Below, one piece after another: positions 34,782 to 46,547 of a stretch of 64,000 nt of DNA (position 1 is its first letter; the number at the start of each line of letters is the position of its first letter). The notes beneath the pieces are model-generated. The model was not told the DNA's origin. It did not search any database and was given only the letters and a program-made list of their open reading frames with translations. The position numbers and the translations under genes were made by a program. Origin of the DNA: Hyaloscypha bicolor E (lineage: Eukaryota > Ascomycota > Leotiomycetes > Helotiales > Hyaloscyphaceae); assembly GCF_002865645.1 (NCBI RefSeq), contig NW_020194585.1, positions 310,001 to 374,000 of the forward strand, given 5' to 3'.

Positions 34782-37287
34782 AATCCGCCATCGTGATATC
34801 CTCCCCCTCTCCCCCCCGATGCGTCGCACATCTCCTTGGCGTGCTCCTTCCCTGAGACTCGTAAAAGAATCTGCTCACCTCAAACTCATGGTGCGGTCCC
34901 GGATCCAAACAAACCAATTTGGCGACTGAGCTCCGCAGCTGCGACCAACATATATCGCACCAATGGTACCCTGAAAATTTCTCCGAGGTTTTGGAACTGC
35001 TGAGACGCATGATCTTGCCGCACAGCTTGTTGGAGCAGCACACGTTATTGTAGATACTTGGCCAGGACTCCCGGAACTGGTATTTGCCGGACATGATCAT
35101 TGCGGCGTTGGTCTTGAGGCCGAGCTTGGCGCAGATGCTGTTGCAAGTATGTGTGGCGAAGAAGAACTTGAAGCCCTCCTTACCGAGGTTTGCATCGGCG
35201 AGCTTGAAGCGCTCAGGATCGAGTGTGTGGATTACAGGGTCGGTCATGATGTTTTCGACGCCTTGGATGTCGCTGACGAGGAAGCGGCCCCGGGAACGCT
35301 CGAAAGTGAAGTGCGAGAAGGCCTGCGCGGCTTGGCTGAAGCGATCGGAGGGGTTGTCTTTGTTGACAAAGCCGCAGTTGTTGTTGTACTTGACGTAGGT
35401 CCCTTCGATGAAGGGCTCGAGGGATAGGCATTCATCGCCAGAGTCAGTCCCCGATTTACCTTTCAGGCATGTCGTCACGATGAAGTCGATTGAGTGCTCT
35501 TCCCCAAGTAAGGCGTTAAAATCGAGTGCAAATGCCTTGCACAGTGCTTGACACCGCATGTCCTCAGCTAGGTGAGCGAGCCGCTTCCCACCGCGCTTGA
35601 ACGACTTGACCACGTAACGATTGGCAGAGGCAGCAGTGCGGGCATAGAATGCCACACGTAATGCACCTTGGGCAAACGGGTGGTCTCGCTTGTGGACAGT
35701 GAGCTCTGTGATGCCCATGGTGATATTGTCGTCGTGGGCCATCATGTCATTCAGCGTGTTAGCATCATGCCGGACCACGTCGGGGGAGAAACCCTCCACC
35801 ATCAGGGTTTCGTTGAACCAGTCGCGGAGGTGCCACATTGGGGGCACAGTTTCCAGCCGAGTGTCCTCGGCGTCGCCCTCGTCGTGGTCCTCACCAATGG
35901 CTCCAAGGGTCGTAGCCAGGTCTGACCATAACTTCTTGCCAGTTGACTTCGCTCGAGCAGTTGACACCCGGACCGCAGTGCGCGATGCCGAGCTGGTGAC
36001 CATATTGACAATCAGATGCCGCAAGGCGCTGAAAGTCGTACCAAGCTCCGTCTCTTCAAATAGTAGGCTCCCTTTGACGTTACCCTTGGAGAGTCCGCCA
36101 CCCGGATAAGAGTAGTTAGAGGCGTCGCTGTAAAATTGGTTGGAGCTGAGTAGCACACAGTCTGCGGACGCTGCGGAGTAAGCTTCGTGGAAGGCAAGGG
36201 CCATGCGATCAGTGCTACTATTGATTCGGAGAAGAGCGTAGTTGATGCTGAGGCCAATCATCTGCTTGAGCATCGGCTCGAGGGTGATCCCGTGCGGACA
36301 ATATCCGACATTGGGGTAGCGATCGTCCTTGCAGGGCTTGTTCTGCAACTTGTGGCCGTGTGGTGGGGCATCCGCGATATGGACAATGCACCGCGTCTGT
36401 TGCTTCCACGACGCGTTGAGCGCTTGTCGAAGCCCGCCTAGAACGTCTTCGGGCTCATCATTACCACCAGTTGCTGCCAGACCGTTGAGGAAGGCGTGCA
36501 CTCGATCGACATTCGAAGTAAAGTCGAGAAACTGGATATTGGGTGTGTCCCCATGATCTTTGTACCCCACCACCGCGAAGCGTATTTCGGCTTCATTCAA
36601 AAACGCCAGTTTGATGTCTTTCATAATACTCCTGACTTGATCCTTGGCTGCCTTGATGTGATTCAACATTGAGCCTGTGGTGTCCATGAGGAAGAGCAGG
36701 TCGGTTGAGCAGACGGCTTTGAACATTCCAGCCGCGGAACGCCTTCCGGAATTGACACCAGATGCACGCACTTCCCGTTTAAGCTGGAGCTCCCGGAACT
36801 TGGCCTCCGTGGCAGATAAGTCCGCCTCACGTTTCAGCCGATCTGCGACGGCGCGCTCTTTCTCCACATCTCGACTCAACTCAGCGACCTTCATCTCAGC
36901 TTTGCGAAGTCGCTCCCGGGTTGCTGAGGATGTGGATCTGGTTGCCAAGGTGGAGGAGGACGACAAAGAAGGACTCGACATGGGGCCTCCTCTCATCATC
37001 GAAGCCTCGGATCGGAGGCTTGCACGACGGGACGAGGAAGACAAAGTCCCTGCTCCGGATCTTTCTCTGGTGGAGGATTGTGGTGTGTTGGAGTACGGCA
37101 GGACGGTGTTTTCACTTGACGAATTAGATGAAGGATTCTGGGAGAGCGAAGAGCGCAGCATTTCTTCCGCCACGGACCGGATGTCATCGGGCGAGGCGCG
37201 GGAGCGAGACATGGAGCTCGACACGAGGTATGGAGGCAGGGCGGGCATATTGGCGCCGCTGTGATATGTGGGGGGTCTCGAGGGCAT
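34669..37287 (-). CDS. von Willebrand A / alpha-kinase protein (VwkA-like)
   Basis: Single exon, 872 residues from the ATG at 37287. A Ser-rich disordered N-terminus (1-120) and a Lys/Glu-rich coiled coil (about 124-175) lead into a vWA domain (about 192-390). Its metal-site motif DTTGSM starts at Asp202, with GGNDEPED further on. An alpha-kinase (MHCK/EF2K) domain follows at about 496-735: VVKSF with Lys561, LEPFIEGTYVKYN, SDIQGV with Asp673, TDP, and the zinc-binding end with His713, Cys715 and Cys719. These match atypical Ser/Thr kinases such as Dictyostelium VwkA, a regulator of myosin and the contractile vacuole. After the kinase comes a Cys-rich segment (CCSNKLCG, WCDICW) and an Arg-Thr repeat encoded by a GTCCTC microsatellite (about 34748-34780). 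The catalytic residues look intact. Substrate unknown. Confidence 0.92.
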
Positions 37288-39819
37288 GGTTATGGAGAGG
37301 GTGGGAAGGTAATGTGACAACGTATATGGGGCCTAACGGGGGTTTAAATAAAAGTGTCAAAGCGGGAAGGTTGTCCCTCTTCCTTCGAGGCTTCGACTAC
37401 ACCAAGCTCGGTCGCCCACGGTTCTTCCCAAGTCGCGCACGCCTTGGCGTTCATAGAATCAATCACTCAGCCACACACTGGAGCCAATAATGTATCTTGC
37501 ATGATAGGCGTTTCATTCTGCCTTGGAGGCTACCAATCGAACTTTCGCGGCAGGTAAGGCAGAATTCTGACTCGAGAGCGCCAGCACACCATCTCGGTGT
37601 ATAGATTCCGTAAAGCGCGTGATAATGCAGGCCGGAATCACGAGTACGTGGCACGACTCGAGAGGTAAGGCTGGAAGGTACTTGCAATATTGAAAGGTGA
37701 AAAGTAGTGACCAGAAAAGATGCAAGGCTGGGAGAGTGGTCGAAATAAGGCTGCTCGATTGATGGTCTCACTAGTAAGCGGCTCGCTAAGGCTGCGGTCA
37801 CCCCAGCCTCCGTCATGTGAAATTCTATGTCCCTGCTAACAGCCAGCTTCCATAGCTTGAAGTAGGAACGCCGTTTAAAGCTTTCTGAGGACACAACTAC
37901 AGAGACCGACCCATCTGCGGTACCGGCGAAGAAGAATGAGCCATGAGCCAGTCTAGCTTTCTTACAATGAGCCTTGATTTTCGTTCGGAGAAGACGAAAA
38001 CCCGCTGAAGACACACAGCAGCTGAAAATTTCATTCGATGTATGCTCGGTGCTGGTTGTGCTGCAGTCGCTGAGCCACTCCTCAGAACTATGGGTAGGGT
38101 ATGGACAGTACAGCGATCTAAGCTCGGCGGTTTGGGTGACGGGAGCCTGCTGTGGTGCTCGGTTCGGATTTGGGGTCCTGGGTGGAGGGAAGCGAGGGTA
38201 CTGGGGATTGAGGCTAGGCGACTAGAAGTGGAGGGGAGCAATCGTGTACAGTGAGCTTGAGGTGTTGCGAGGCCGTGATAGGAGAATTGTTTTAGGAGTT
38301 AAGCTTGCAGCCTAACCGAGATGCGAAAAAGGGTAATTTCCCGAGGCAAATTACGGTAACATTTCTCACTTATCATCGTATTGCTCTTAATAGAACCAAA
38401 ATTTTGTCGTCTAGTGTGGGTTTGAAACGTGCGCTCGCAATCCTGAACGGTATACCGAGAGTTTCTCCGTTCCATAATAATTGATTGATAGAAGGTTGCA
38501 AAACATCTCCTGAGCATGTACTGTACAAGAAACGAGTCCGGGGCTGAAAAACTCGTATACAGCTAAACACCCTTTACCCCAAAATATCAAGTCACTTCTG
38601 TTGCGCTGTACCCCGCAGTTGCCTGTGAGGAGGGCATGTTGTTTTGATTACCAGGTTAATTCCTGAATTTTGTGCAAAGATAAGGACAGAACGTACCGCT
38701 AATAGTAATGAGTCGCGACCAGCATGTGGCAAGTAAGTTCTCCTGGATATTTAGAAATGATATTCCATCCATCCAACATGCATTGGGCCTCTATCTTATT
38801 ATTAGAATGTTTTTTTTATTTCACAAGCCGGGCAGGGTGTTTTTCTTTTTGGGTCTAGTCGACTTACTACTAAATTGCTCGCGCAGCCATATGCACCGAA
38901 ATCACAACCCTGTCAAGCCACAAGTGCTACGGGTTGTATTTTAGGCGTGGGAAATAGCGAATGCCAGAGAATTAAGGACAACGCTAAGGAGCGGAAGCGT
39001 AGTGAGCTGCATAGTGAGAAGATAATGATTGAGTTTGAGATTGGTATTTCAGGGGTAAAGAGCTCGATGTTGGGCTTTTTGAATGAGAAAACGGGCTATT
39101 GTAACGTGAAATGAATGACAACTAAAAGAAGGATGATTCAAGTTTTTGGGGTTGAGTCCGCAATCAAAGATGTGTCTTGTGGTTGCTCCCTTATAATATG
39201 CAGTCCAGTGCCTCGAAGAATAGTGCTAAAGGGTGTATAAAGTATAATCTTTTGCAGCGCTGCATCCAAGGGGCTAGAATCTGTGATACTCTAGTATTCG
39301 AAGTCCCTATACTAGTTACAAAGAGCTGTGACTTAGCCGTTCTCTCGTGCCTCTGCCATTAGGCCTGTGGTTCGCTCTTTCTCATTGCGCCCTGGCCGCG
39401 GCTCTGCTTCCTCGAAGCATACTCAACCTCTTATTATGTAGAGAAGCAACATGTGCAATTTGGCAATGACAGCGATAACAGGCATTAAATGAGAAGCTTG
39501 AGTAGAGGTTAGGTTCAGAATAGCTTTTGATGAGTTTATAGCTCTTGCAGGACACGGAATGAACATTTTAGCATTGAATTTTTGCATATTTTCGGATGTT
39601 GAAGTTAAGATGGTTCTTTGTTCCTTAGCCTATACAAACAGGGCCTTTTCCACTGTTAGCTAGTACTGAATTAAGCTATATACCACTTAGTTTCAAAACT
39701 GGAGACATCTGAAATCTGAAAGGAATCGAAAATAGCTGTGACATCACTGGATGTGAATTTGTCCAAGCGGTATACGGAGTAAGAAAGATCGAATCTGTAA
39801 TATTAAATATTGGTTCGAA
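37288..39819. other. Intergenic, no recognised gene
   Basis: A minus-strand open stretch of 183 codons (38014-37463) and several smaller ones show no domain or credible splice structure. Part of 37288-37450 is presumably the kinase promoter. Nothing else is supported. Confidence 0.5.
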
Positions 39820-40931
39820 TTAGTAGATAACCTCTCTCGGAATATACAATTCCTCAATATAAGCAACCTCCTCTTCTTCCAGCTCAAAACGAACTGACGC
39901 GACCGCTTCATCAATCCGTGCCGTACTATTCATTCCAGCGATGGGATAAACATGCTTCTTGAAGAACCAAGCAAGCGCTACCGTTGCCATGTTGACTCCG
40001 CGCTTCTTCGCAATCTCCTCCACACGACCCACAATGAGCTCATCCACACCATTAGTAGCACTTCTCACCAGAGAGGCTAGCAGCTTATCAGTTTGCTCTC
40101 TTTTCGATGATCTTTCCCTCCACGGGTGCGCCAGGACACCCCTTGCCAAGGGACTCCATGGAATGATACCCACTCCGCTGTCTTGACAGTATGGTATCAT
40201 CTCCCGCTCTTCTTCACGGTACAGAACATTGTAATAATTTTGCATAGAGATAAATGAGTGCCAGCCATTTCTCGCAGCGATATTCTGAAGCTTTTGAAAC
40301 TCCCATGCCGCCATTGAGCTTGCGCCAATATATCGGACCTGTCCACTTTCCACAACGTCATGCAAAGCCCTCATGATCTCTTCAGGTGGCGCCTCTCGAT
40401 CCAACCGATGAATTTGGAGTACGTCGATGTAGGTTCCAAGCCTTTTGCAGCTGGCTTCGACGGCGTCAAAAATATGCTTTCTGGAGAGCCCAACCCTGTT
40501 CACAAACCCCTGCTTGTCCTTAAAGCCGAGTTGGGCTATGGGAGATTGTCCAACAGGGTCTAGAGCGTAATACACCTTACTGAGGATGACTACCTGGGCA
40601 CGCGGTATGTCATATTTCGTGAGGGCTTTCCCGATGATCTCCTCTGACCGTCCATTCGAGTAGACATCTGCCTGTAGGAACTGATTAAATTCTTTGAAAT
40701 CTTTTGGGGTCGGTGGGGAAAGGGAGAAGGAAAGGGGTTTGAGCTGACAGTGTCCCAGGTATTGATTCCGCATTCAAAAGCGTACTTAAGTAACGGCAAC
40801 GCGTCTTGCTCTTCCAGGATCCATTCTTGCCAGTTCGAAGATCCAAACCCGGCAGTTCCCATGATAATCTTGGAAATGTAAAGTCCAGAGTTTCCCAATC
40901 TATTCCAATACATCGAAGCATCAGCAATCAT
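39820..40931 (-). CDS. Aldo/keto reductase
   Basis: Two exons, 40931-40749 and 40671-39820, joined over a 77-bp GTCAGC..CAG intron; 344 residues, normal for the family. The N-terminus YWNRLGNSGLYISKIIMG is the classic first strand. The catalytic tetrad is visible: Asp60 (WDT), Tyr65 (ADVYSNG), Lys93 (VILSKVYY) and His149 (LQIHRLD). The NAD(P)-binding part includes IPWSPLARGVLAHPW and the late PIAGMNSTARIDEAV segment. It resembles the YakC / versiconal-hemiacetal-acetate-reductase branch. Reaction: NAD(P)H-dependent carbonyl reduction in the cytosol; substrate unknown. ATG40913 is an alternative start. No biosynthetic cluster surrounds it. Confidence 0.93.
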
Positions 40932-41459
40932 TCCGCATGAACATTTAGGGTTCAGTACCTGGTGTACTCCATGATGAAACCAAACCTTCCGATTGAGTTG
41001 CTTTCTGAAAATTACATATAATTGAGAACAAAGCTTCCTATATAAGGATCTGCAGGCATAGAAGGAAAGTGGAGCGGGATATCTCTCGGAGTGGTCTGGC
41101 GAGAAGCCGCGATACGTTCGCTAAGAGTACACTAGTAGCCTTGCTAAGAACCGAGATACCTAGAGGGAATCACAGGGGATTTCGAGGGTATGTAACTTGA
41201 TTGTAGGAAAATCAGCGTGACCATAGTAGCTTGGAAATTCCAAACTGGGCAGATCCAGGCTACAACTTCCGCCTACATCCGTACACGGTAATTACTCACG
41301 TGCCTGGTACTACATATTCCAACTCGAGATCGGCAAGAACATCTGGTCGTTATTCAAAGGCTCAGAGATTGTAAAAGCGCAAGGTTTTATTATTTTGGGA
41401 TGGTAAAGGACTGCTAGAGCTAGAAGTCCTACAATCAGGCCTCTTTTCGCTAGCATGTA
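40932..41459. other. Intergenic, no recognised gene
   Basis: Upstream region of the aldo/keto reductase gene and 3' side of the fasciclin gene. Nothing else seen. Confidence 0.55.
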
Positions 41460-42252
41460 TCAACAATATGGCAACAGAGGGTTTGAACAACTTCCGGGAA
41501 TGAAACTCTGACTAGTCTTAGTCACATCTGGCTCGAAGACCTGTGCTGACGGATCTAGAATATGATCTATTATATGCACAAGGCCCTTGATCGACTCAGC
41601 TTCAGTCGAGATCTAGCGATTGGAGTACTTACACTCGTGACCGGTAAGTCAGCGCTCGTGACCGCGGAGACGTTATTTAGAATCAACTGGCCGTTAAGTG
41701 CCTGCGTTCCCACATACAAAAAACTCCCAGTTTGGATGCGGGTGTATGAACTATTGAACGCAGAGCTTTTGAGCTGGGTATTGGGAATATAATGGTGCTG
41801 GAACAAGTTTCCTAGCCACCACTTTCCCTTGAAGGTGGCTGCATAGGTCGAAAAGTAGGCGCCAGTGTTGTTGAAAGCCGCGTTAGAGGGTGCAAAAAAG
41901 GTGAAAGACCAAGTTGGAATGGTATGGAAAGCCTGCGAGAAGCCTGTAAGTTCCGTTAGCACTTGGTTCAAATTTGTAGGCTGTAGCAATGAGAGATATA
42001 GATTATGCCTTTATATCCCTAGAGAAAGTGAGGAAAGGCACATTTACCGCCGCATTCTGTTATTAAATTGGCAAGAATAGAAAGGTCGCTGCGTGACTTA
42101 ATAAAGTCTAACAGGGTGGTAATACTGGCATTTACCGATGGCGTATATATGCCTTCGGGAAGCGCAGCATAAGTGAGAGCTTGACGATCACTCCTGTCAG
42201 CTAGCCCAGTAGAAGCTAGCAAGAAGGTAAAGATAAGACGAGAAAATTTCAT
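41460..42252 (-). CDS. Secreted fasciclin (FAS1) domain protein
   Basis: Three exons, 42252-42048, 41943-41633 and 41585-41460, with introns of 104 bp (GTAAAT..CAG, branch CTAAC) and 47 bp (GTAAGT..AAG); 213 residues. A signal peptide (MKFSRLIFTFLLASTGLA) leads a single FAS1 domain: TTLLDFIKSRSDLSILANLI, then FTFFAPSNAAF, LFQHHYIPN, and, restored by the second splice, GLVHIIDHILDP, the usual closing helix. The phases of all junctions agree. FAS1 proteins act in cell adhesion at the fungal surface or matrix. There is no obvious GPI signal; the tail ends in SCSNPLLPYC. It is divergent from the alpha-galactosidase gene. Confidence 0.88.
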
Positions 42253-42650
42253 GGCAGAGAATCACGAAAGTTTGGTCAATGGAACAAAGACGAGCACTGC
42301 AATTCGAGGTGCCTTTTAATGTTAAGATCACTTGAGACTTGGAATGCACAGGTTGTGTAATTTCAGTGGTCGGACCCAAGTAACAAGAAGTTACGGGGTT
42401 TTTTAGTTGTTCGCGGAGCAACTCCGGTGATCTTTCCACGGGCATTTCCCCGCACCTCCACACCCCGAGCCTTCGTCCGCCAGGTTGACCAAGTTTAATT
42501 GGTGGGATTTTCGGCACAGATAAACTACCCGAGAACCACATTCTATACAAAAGCTAATACCAAACAATATACATAGCTGGCAATTTCGTTCTCGAGTTGA
42601 ATGAAAATGAAGAGAGGATTTATGCCATCGACGAGAATAGTTTCAAAGCC
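42253..42650. promoter_or_regulatory. Bidirectional promoter between fasciclin and alpha-galactosidase genes
   Basis: The 398 bp between the two start codons must serve both genes. CCCCGC at 42448-42453 and CTCCAC at 42456-42461 are, on the minus strand, two adjacent matches to the CreA site SYGGRG; paired sites are typical of carbon-repressed genes. Repression by glucose is therefore a reasonable expectation for the galactosidase but rests on short motifs only. Confidence 0.45.
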
Positions 42651-44123
42651 ATGGAGCTAATCGCTCTTTGCCTGATAATCAATTCCCTATGTGTTGCCAG
42701 TCGCCTTGCAGTCAAACCTCAAATGGGTTAGTGGTTTCAAATTTTTTCCTCAACTAGACCGGTGGGTCAGATTCTTGGTTGACCCGGGAGTGAGTTTATA
42801 TTCGACAACGAAAACCTCTTAAAAGTTGAGAAACGAGTGCTAACACCGAGGCGATAGGATGGAATAGTTGGAACACTTTCAAGACCAACTTCAATCAAAG
42901 TACAATCGAAGATACAGCATCGACATTGGTGTCAACCGGATTAGCTCGCGCAGGGTACAATTATGTTGTTCTAGATGAAGGTTGGCAAGCTCTGACACGG
43001 GACTCGCATGGGCGCCAACAACCAAATGCAACCAAGTTCCCTTCGGGGATATCATATTTGGCGGACTATGTTCATAGGCTGGGGCTAAAACTTGGTATTT
43101 ACAGGTAAATAATATCTCTAAACACCTTAAGACCTTTTCTCGCTAAATTGGAGATTCAGTGATGCGGGGATATATGACTGCGGATTCTATCCCGGGAGTT
43201 ACGGTTTTGAAGAAGTCGATGCGGATACTTATGCGACCTGGGGCGTAGACTACCTTAAGTATGACAATTGCGGTGGATTCTACGCCAATACCGTTTCTCC
43301 CCAGGAAAGATTTCTGACGATGAGCTATGCACTTAAAAACACGGGTCGCGACATATTCTACTCACTATGTCAATGGGGAAATCAATTCCCTTGGTTTTGG
43401 GCGGACCAGTTCAGCGACTCATACAGGATGTCTGGGGACATCAAGTCTTCTTTCAACTCCGATAGCAGTGGTGTCTGCAAGACAGCCTATTGTTTGAATA
43501 CAGGATATGCCGGAGTTAGCGTTTTGACCATGATTAGGAAAATGCGGGAGATATCTGCGTTTCAAGCACCTGGATCTTGGGGTACTTCATCCCGATTCAA
43601 CACAGTTTGGGAAATGCCGTACTGACAGATTACAGCGGATATGGACATGTTAGAAATCGGTACGGGCACGATGACTGAATTTGAAGAGCGGACGCACTTT
43701 TCTTTTTGGGCGGCCTTGAAGTCTCCCCTCATCATTGGTGCCGACATTACGAAAATCTCGAGCACTTCGCTTGCTATTCTCCTTAACAAGGAGGTGATCG
43801 CAATCTCTCAGGACGATGCTGGGATTGCTCCTACTTTTCTGCCAAATATCTCCGTCGAGGGATCAGTTCAAGTCTGGGCAGGACCTTTGAGCAGCCAAAA
43901 CTCCAAATGTGTCATCCTTGCGTTAAACTATGGGAACAACAGCACCGACATAACAATACCATGGGGCCAAATTCCTACTTTGCAGAATTTCAAGAGTGCA
44001 CAGTTGAAAATCAGAGATGTATGGGCTGAGCAGAATCTAAAGACTACTGGAATGGAGATCAAGTTGCTCAATGTCAGTAGTCACCAGACAAAATTACTGG
44101 TATTGTCGGCAATTCAGAGATAA
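42651..44123 (+). CDS. Secreted alpha-galactosidase, GH27
   Basis: Four exons, 42651-42726, 42858-43104, 43160-43581 and 43636-44123, give 410 residues in frame; all introns are GT..AG with CTAAC/CTAAA/CTGAC branch points. A signal peptide (about 1-18) precedes the GH27 opening MGWNSWN. Further on come YVVLDEGW, YLKYDNCGG with the nucleophile Asp143, and SYRMSGDI with the acid/base Asp201. PGSWADMDMLEIG spans the last splice and is followed by HFSFWAALKSPLIIGADI, then a beta-sandwich C-terminal domain. It removes terminal alpha-galactose from galactomannan side chains and raffinose-type sugars outside the cell. N-glycosylation sites are present in the C-terminal part. Confidence 0.95.
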
Positions 44124-44494
44124 CAATGTGAAGTACGCTGAAAGCACACTCTAATGTGTCTCTCAATTGACCTGTGGAATCATTTTCACGATGTAACTAC
44201 GATTATAATGTGATTTGGAACCGAAAGGAAAGTCTAGACTTCCCAAGTTACAAGAACTGATATCGGCATTTGGGAGTGGAAGTGGACACAGATCGCTCTT
44301 CCGAGCAACGGTCATCGGAAGAACTCGTGGCACTCGGATCTTGGATAAGATTGCATCTACAGTTGACATGCTGCCAGTACTTCGGCGGTGGAGAGAAGTA
44401 ATGACTCGAAGCATCAACCAAGCCTAGCAGCCCAGAAGAGAATCAATGGTGAGGTGCTGTCTGCTAGCCACGCCTCGGCCGTATTCGCAGCACA
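44124..44494. other. Intergenic
   Basis: 3' region of the galactosidase gene, no other supported feature. Confidence 0.55.
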
Positions 44495-44911
44495 AAGATC
44501 ACGGCATAGAGTGACGGGATTACAAGCCATTTGGGCTCTTGGCATCCCCCAGGGCACAATTTAGGGGGTTGAGCCCGCTGTAAGGCCCTACAACCTCAGG
44601 TCATACGCCCCAAGCAGCTCTCAAGAGGCGCTATGAGATACTCGTAAGGTATGAGAAGATCTTTAGTGATAAATAGCGCTTGGACACTAAAAAGGTAGGT
44701 ACTATAGGGCTCTTCAGCGAGGTACCTCTTGTAAGTATAAGGGAGAAGCCCTAAAAATGTGTGGTACTCCTCGCCCTCGTCTTGTAGCGTGTTTTAAGGG
44801 CAATGGCCTAGAATTATAGGGCAAATTAGTAACCGAGTGCGCTAGAAACAGATACTGAAGTGCTTTAAAGCACAAATGCGATGTAATCCCGTCACTTTAT
44901 GCCGTGATCTT
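44495..44911. mobile_element. Short inverted-repeat element with AAGATCACGGCAT ends
   Basis: 30-bp inverted repeats (44495-44524 and 44882-44911) differ at a single position and share GTGACGGGATTACA. The 357-bp interior has no coding capacity. Flanking duplication is not clear. A further copy of one end is at 21396-21436, so this is a family in this genome. Confidence 0.72.
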
Positions 44912-46128
44912 CGTAACGAATCGCGAGACGTCACTGAAGAGAATCCACATCCACATCGGAATCAAGGTTCTCCAGGTAGAATAGGTAGAATATGAATATG
45001 ATGGCGATTATAGAAATCAGTCACCTCGCTGGCAGAATACCATAGTGAGAAAGCCACTGCACCGGAGGACCCCCGAGACTTTGTCCGGTGTCCGTGATGC
45101 CTGCGCCTCTGGTTCAAATGCGGTTTTGACAAGCAGTCGAAGTGCCATGCACCCCTATCAGTGTTTAAATCCGAGTTCGTTAACATGTTTCTGTCCCCGC
45201 GAGCCCCCTTCGAGACCAGATAATTGATTTTCTAGTACTTGGGGTTGAGCAAAATGAAGAAATGTGAGCTCGCTAATATTTAGCGAGCCCCTGAGAAAAC
45301 AAGGAGTACATATCCCTCCACCTCCGCATTTGATCCGAGGCTCAGAGTCGCCGAGAATCGAAAATCCAACATGCAGCTTTCCGATCGATTTTTCCCTTAC
45401 TTGTTTATGCAGATATCCTTCTGCTTGTTTTAATGTATCTGCGAATAAATGTTGGTCATCGTGCGTTGCAGCCGGGGCCAGCTCGCAAGAGAAGTCAGTC
45501 CTCACTGACTACATTTATTTTTGACTGGTTGATCTATCTACCCTCTTTAATACACGAACCTTGTCCACATCTGCCAAGTTTCTATTACGTTCTCAGTTCT
45601 AAGGCTGGATTAGATCATGTCAAATATTCAGCTGACAATCATTGATACCAGGGCAATAGAAGTACCAAGAAAAGGCAAACAAGAACTCCTGACACTAACC
45701 CTAAGTGGAGATATTAAGCTATAATGAATAACCAGTTAGCGTGGATATGCTCTGAAGTGGATAAGCACTCACTCATTTTGGTTACCAAGTTCATCAGATC
45801 TTAGAATTCCCCCACCCCAGATTGTTCTCCTATCATTATTCCGATACAAACCTGGTGCATCATACGACCAGAATAGATCTCACCTACTAGGTTGGTCATT
45901 AATCGTCTGGTGTCCCTTCCCACCGCTTGTTGCCGCGTCATACGTCTTCTTCGCTTGGGTTGTCCAGGCGACGGGAGTCCCCTCTTGTCAGCATACAGAC
46001 AGTACTTCATAAGTGAAGTCTCATATCGGCTCGGTAGGTTTTCGATTGGCGACACCAATCCCGTGAGGAATATTGGAGATTTCAGACCACGGGCCGTTGA
46101 TAAGGATCGCTTCGCACCATACGGCACG
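44912..46128. other. Gap without a convincing gene
   Basis: Open stretches of 60-115 codons occur on both strands, none with a recognised domain. The minus-strand frame 46127-45801 directly follows the unrecognised frame described next and may belong to the same decayed gene. Confidence 0.45.
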
Positions 46129-46470
46129 TCATGCCCCCAAGTGGTATTTCTCTGAGTATTCGGCTCTTGGGGGGAGAATCAAATTTGTCACCCATCCCAT
46201 AGAGATCCCCGCCTTGCGATTGAACAGTACGGGCTCCCTACGCTGTCCAAGAGATGCCCGAAGTGGCGTTGCCTTGGCCTCGTCCGGATTCCGGCGATTG
46301 GCCGGTTGCCAGATCGATGTTACCATTGCCCCTATCTCGCCAAGCATCCCAGCCACGGGTTCTGCGGAACAACTCTCGGCTAACCATCCGGGCCCCTCTA
46401 GCAATTCTGCACACACTACCTCTTGTCCATCTGTTTGGAAGCAGCCTTAGAATCACCGGATGCCCGCACC
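46129..46470 (-). pseudogene. Unrecognised minus-strand frame without start codon
   Basis: After a stop near 46460 the minus strand stays open without an ATG for about 105 codons, starting GCFQTDGQEVVCAELLEG. The residue balance looks like real protein, but I do not recognise the family. A further frame in the same direction follows at 46127-45801. This may be the leftover of a gene, or a gene whose splicing I cannot solve. It lies head-to-head with the carboxylesterase gene. Confidence 0.25.
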
Positions 46471-46547
46471 AAATCGCATTCTGGGTATGTCAATCCCTGG
46501 AGACTTCTCATTTTCGTGGGTTGTCAATTTTCGCCACGTGCTGAGAT

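Noticed and set aside
37288..37320. Eleven-codon N-terminal extension of the alpha-kinase protein
   Set aside because: It would start at TTG; the ATG at 37287 has a good context and starts a normal disordered N-terminus.
37463..38014. 183-codon minus-strand frame upstream of the alpha-kinase
   Set aside because: No domain, and it overlaps similar-sized plus-strand frames; residue composition looks random.
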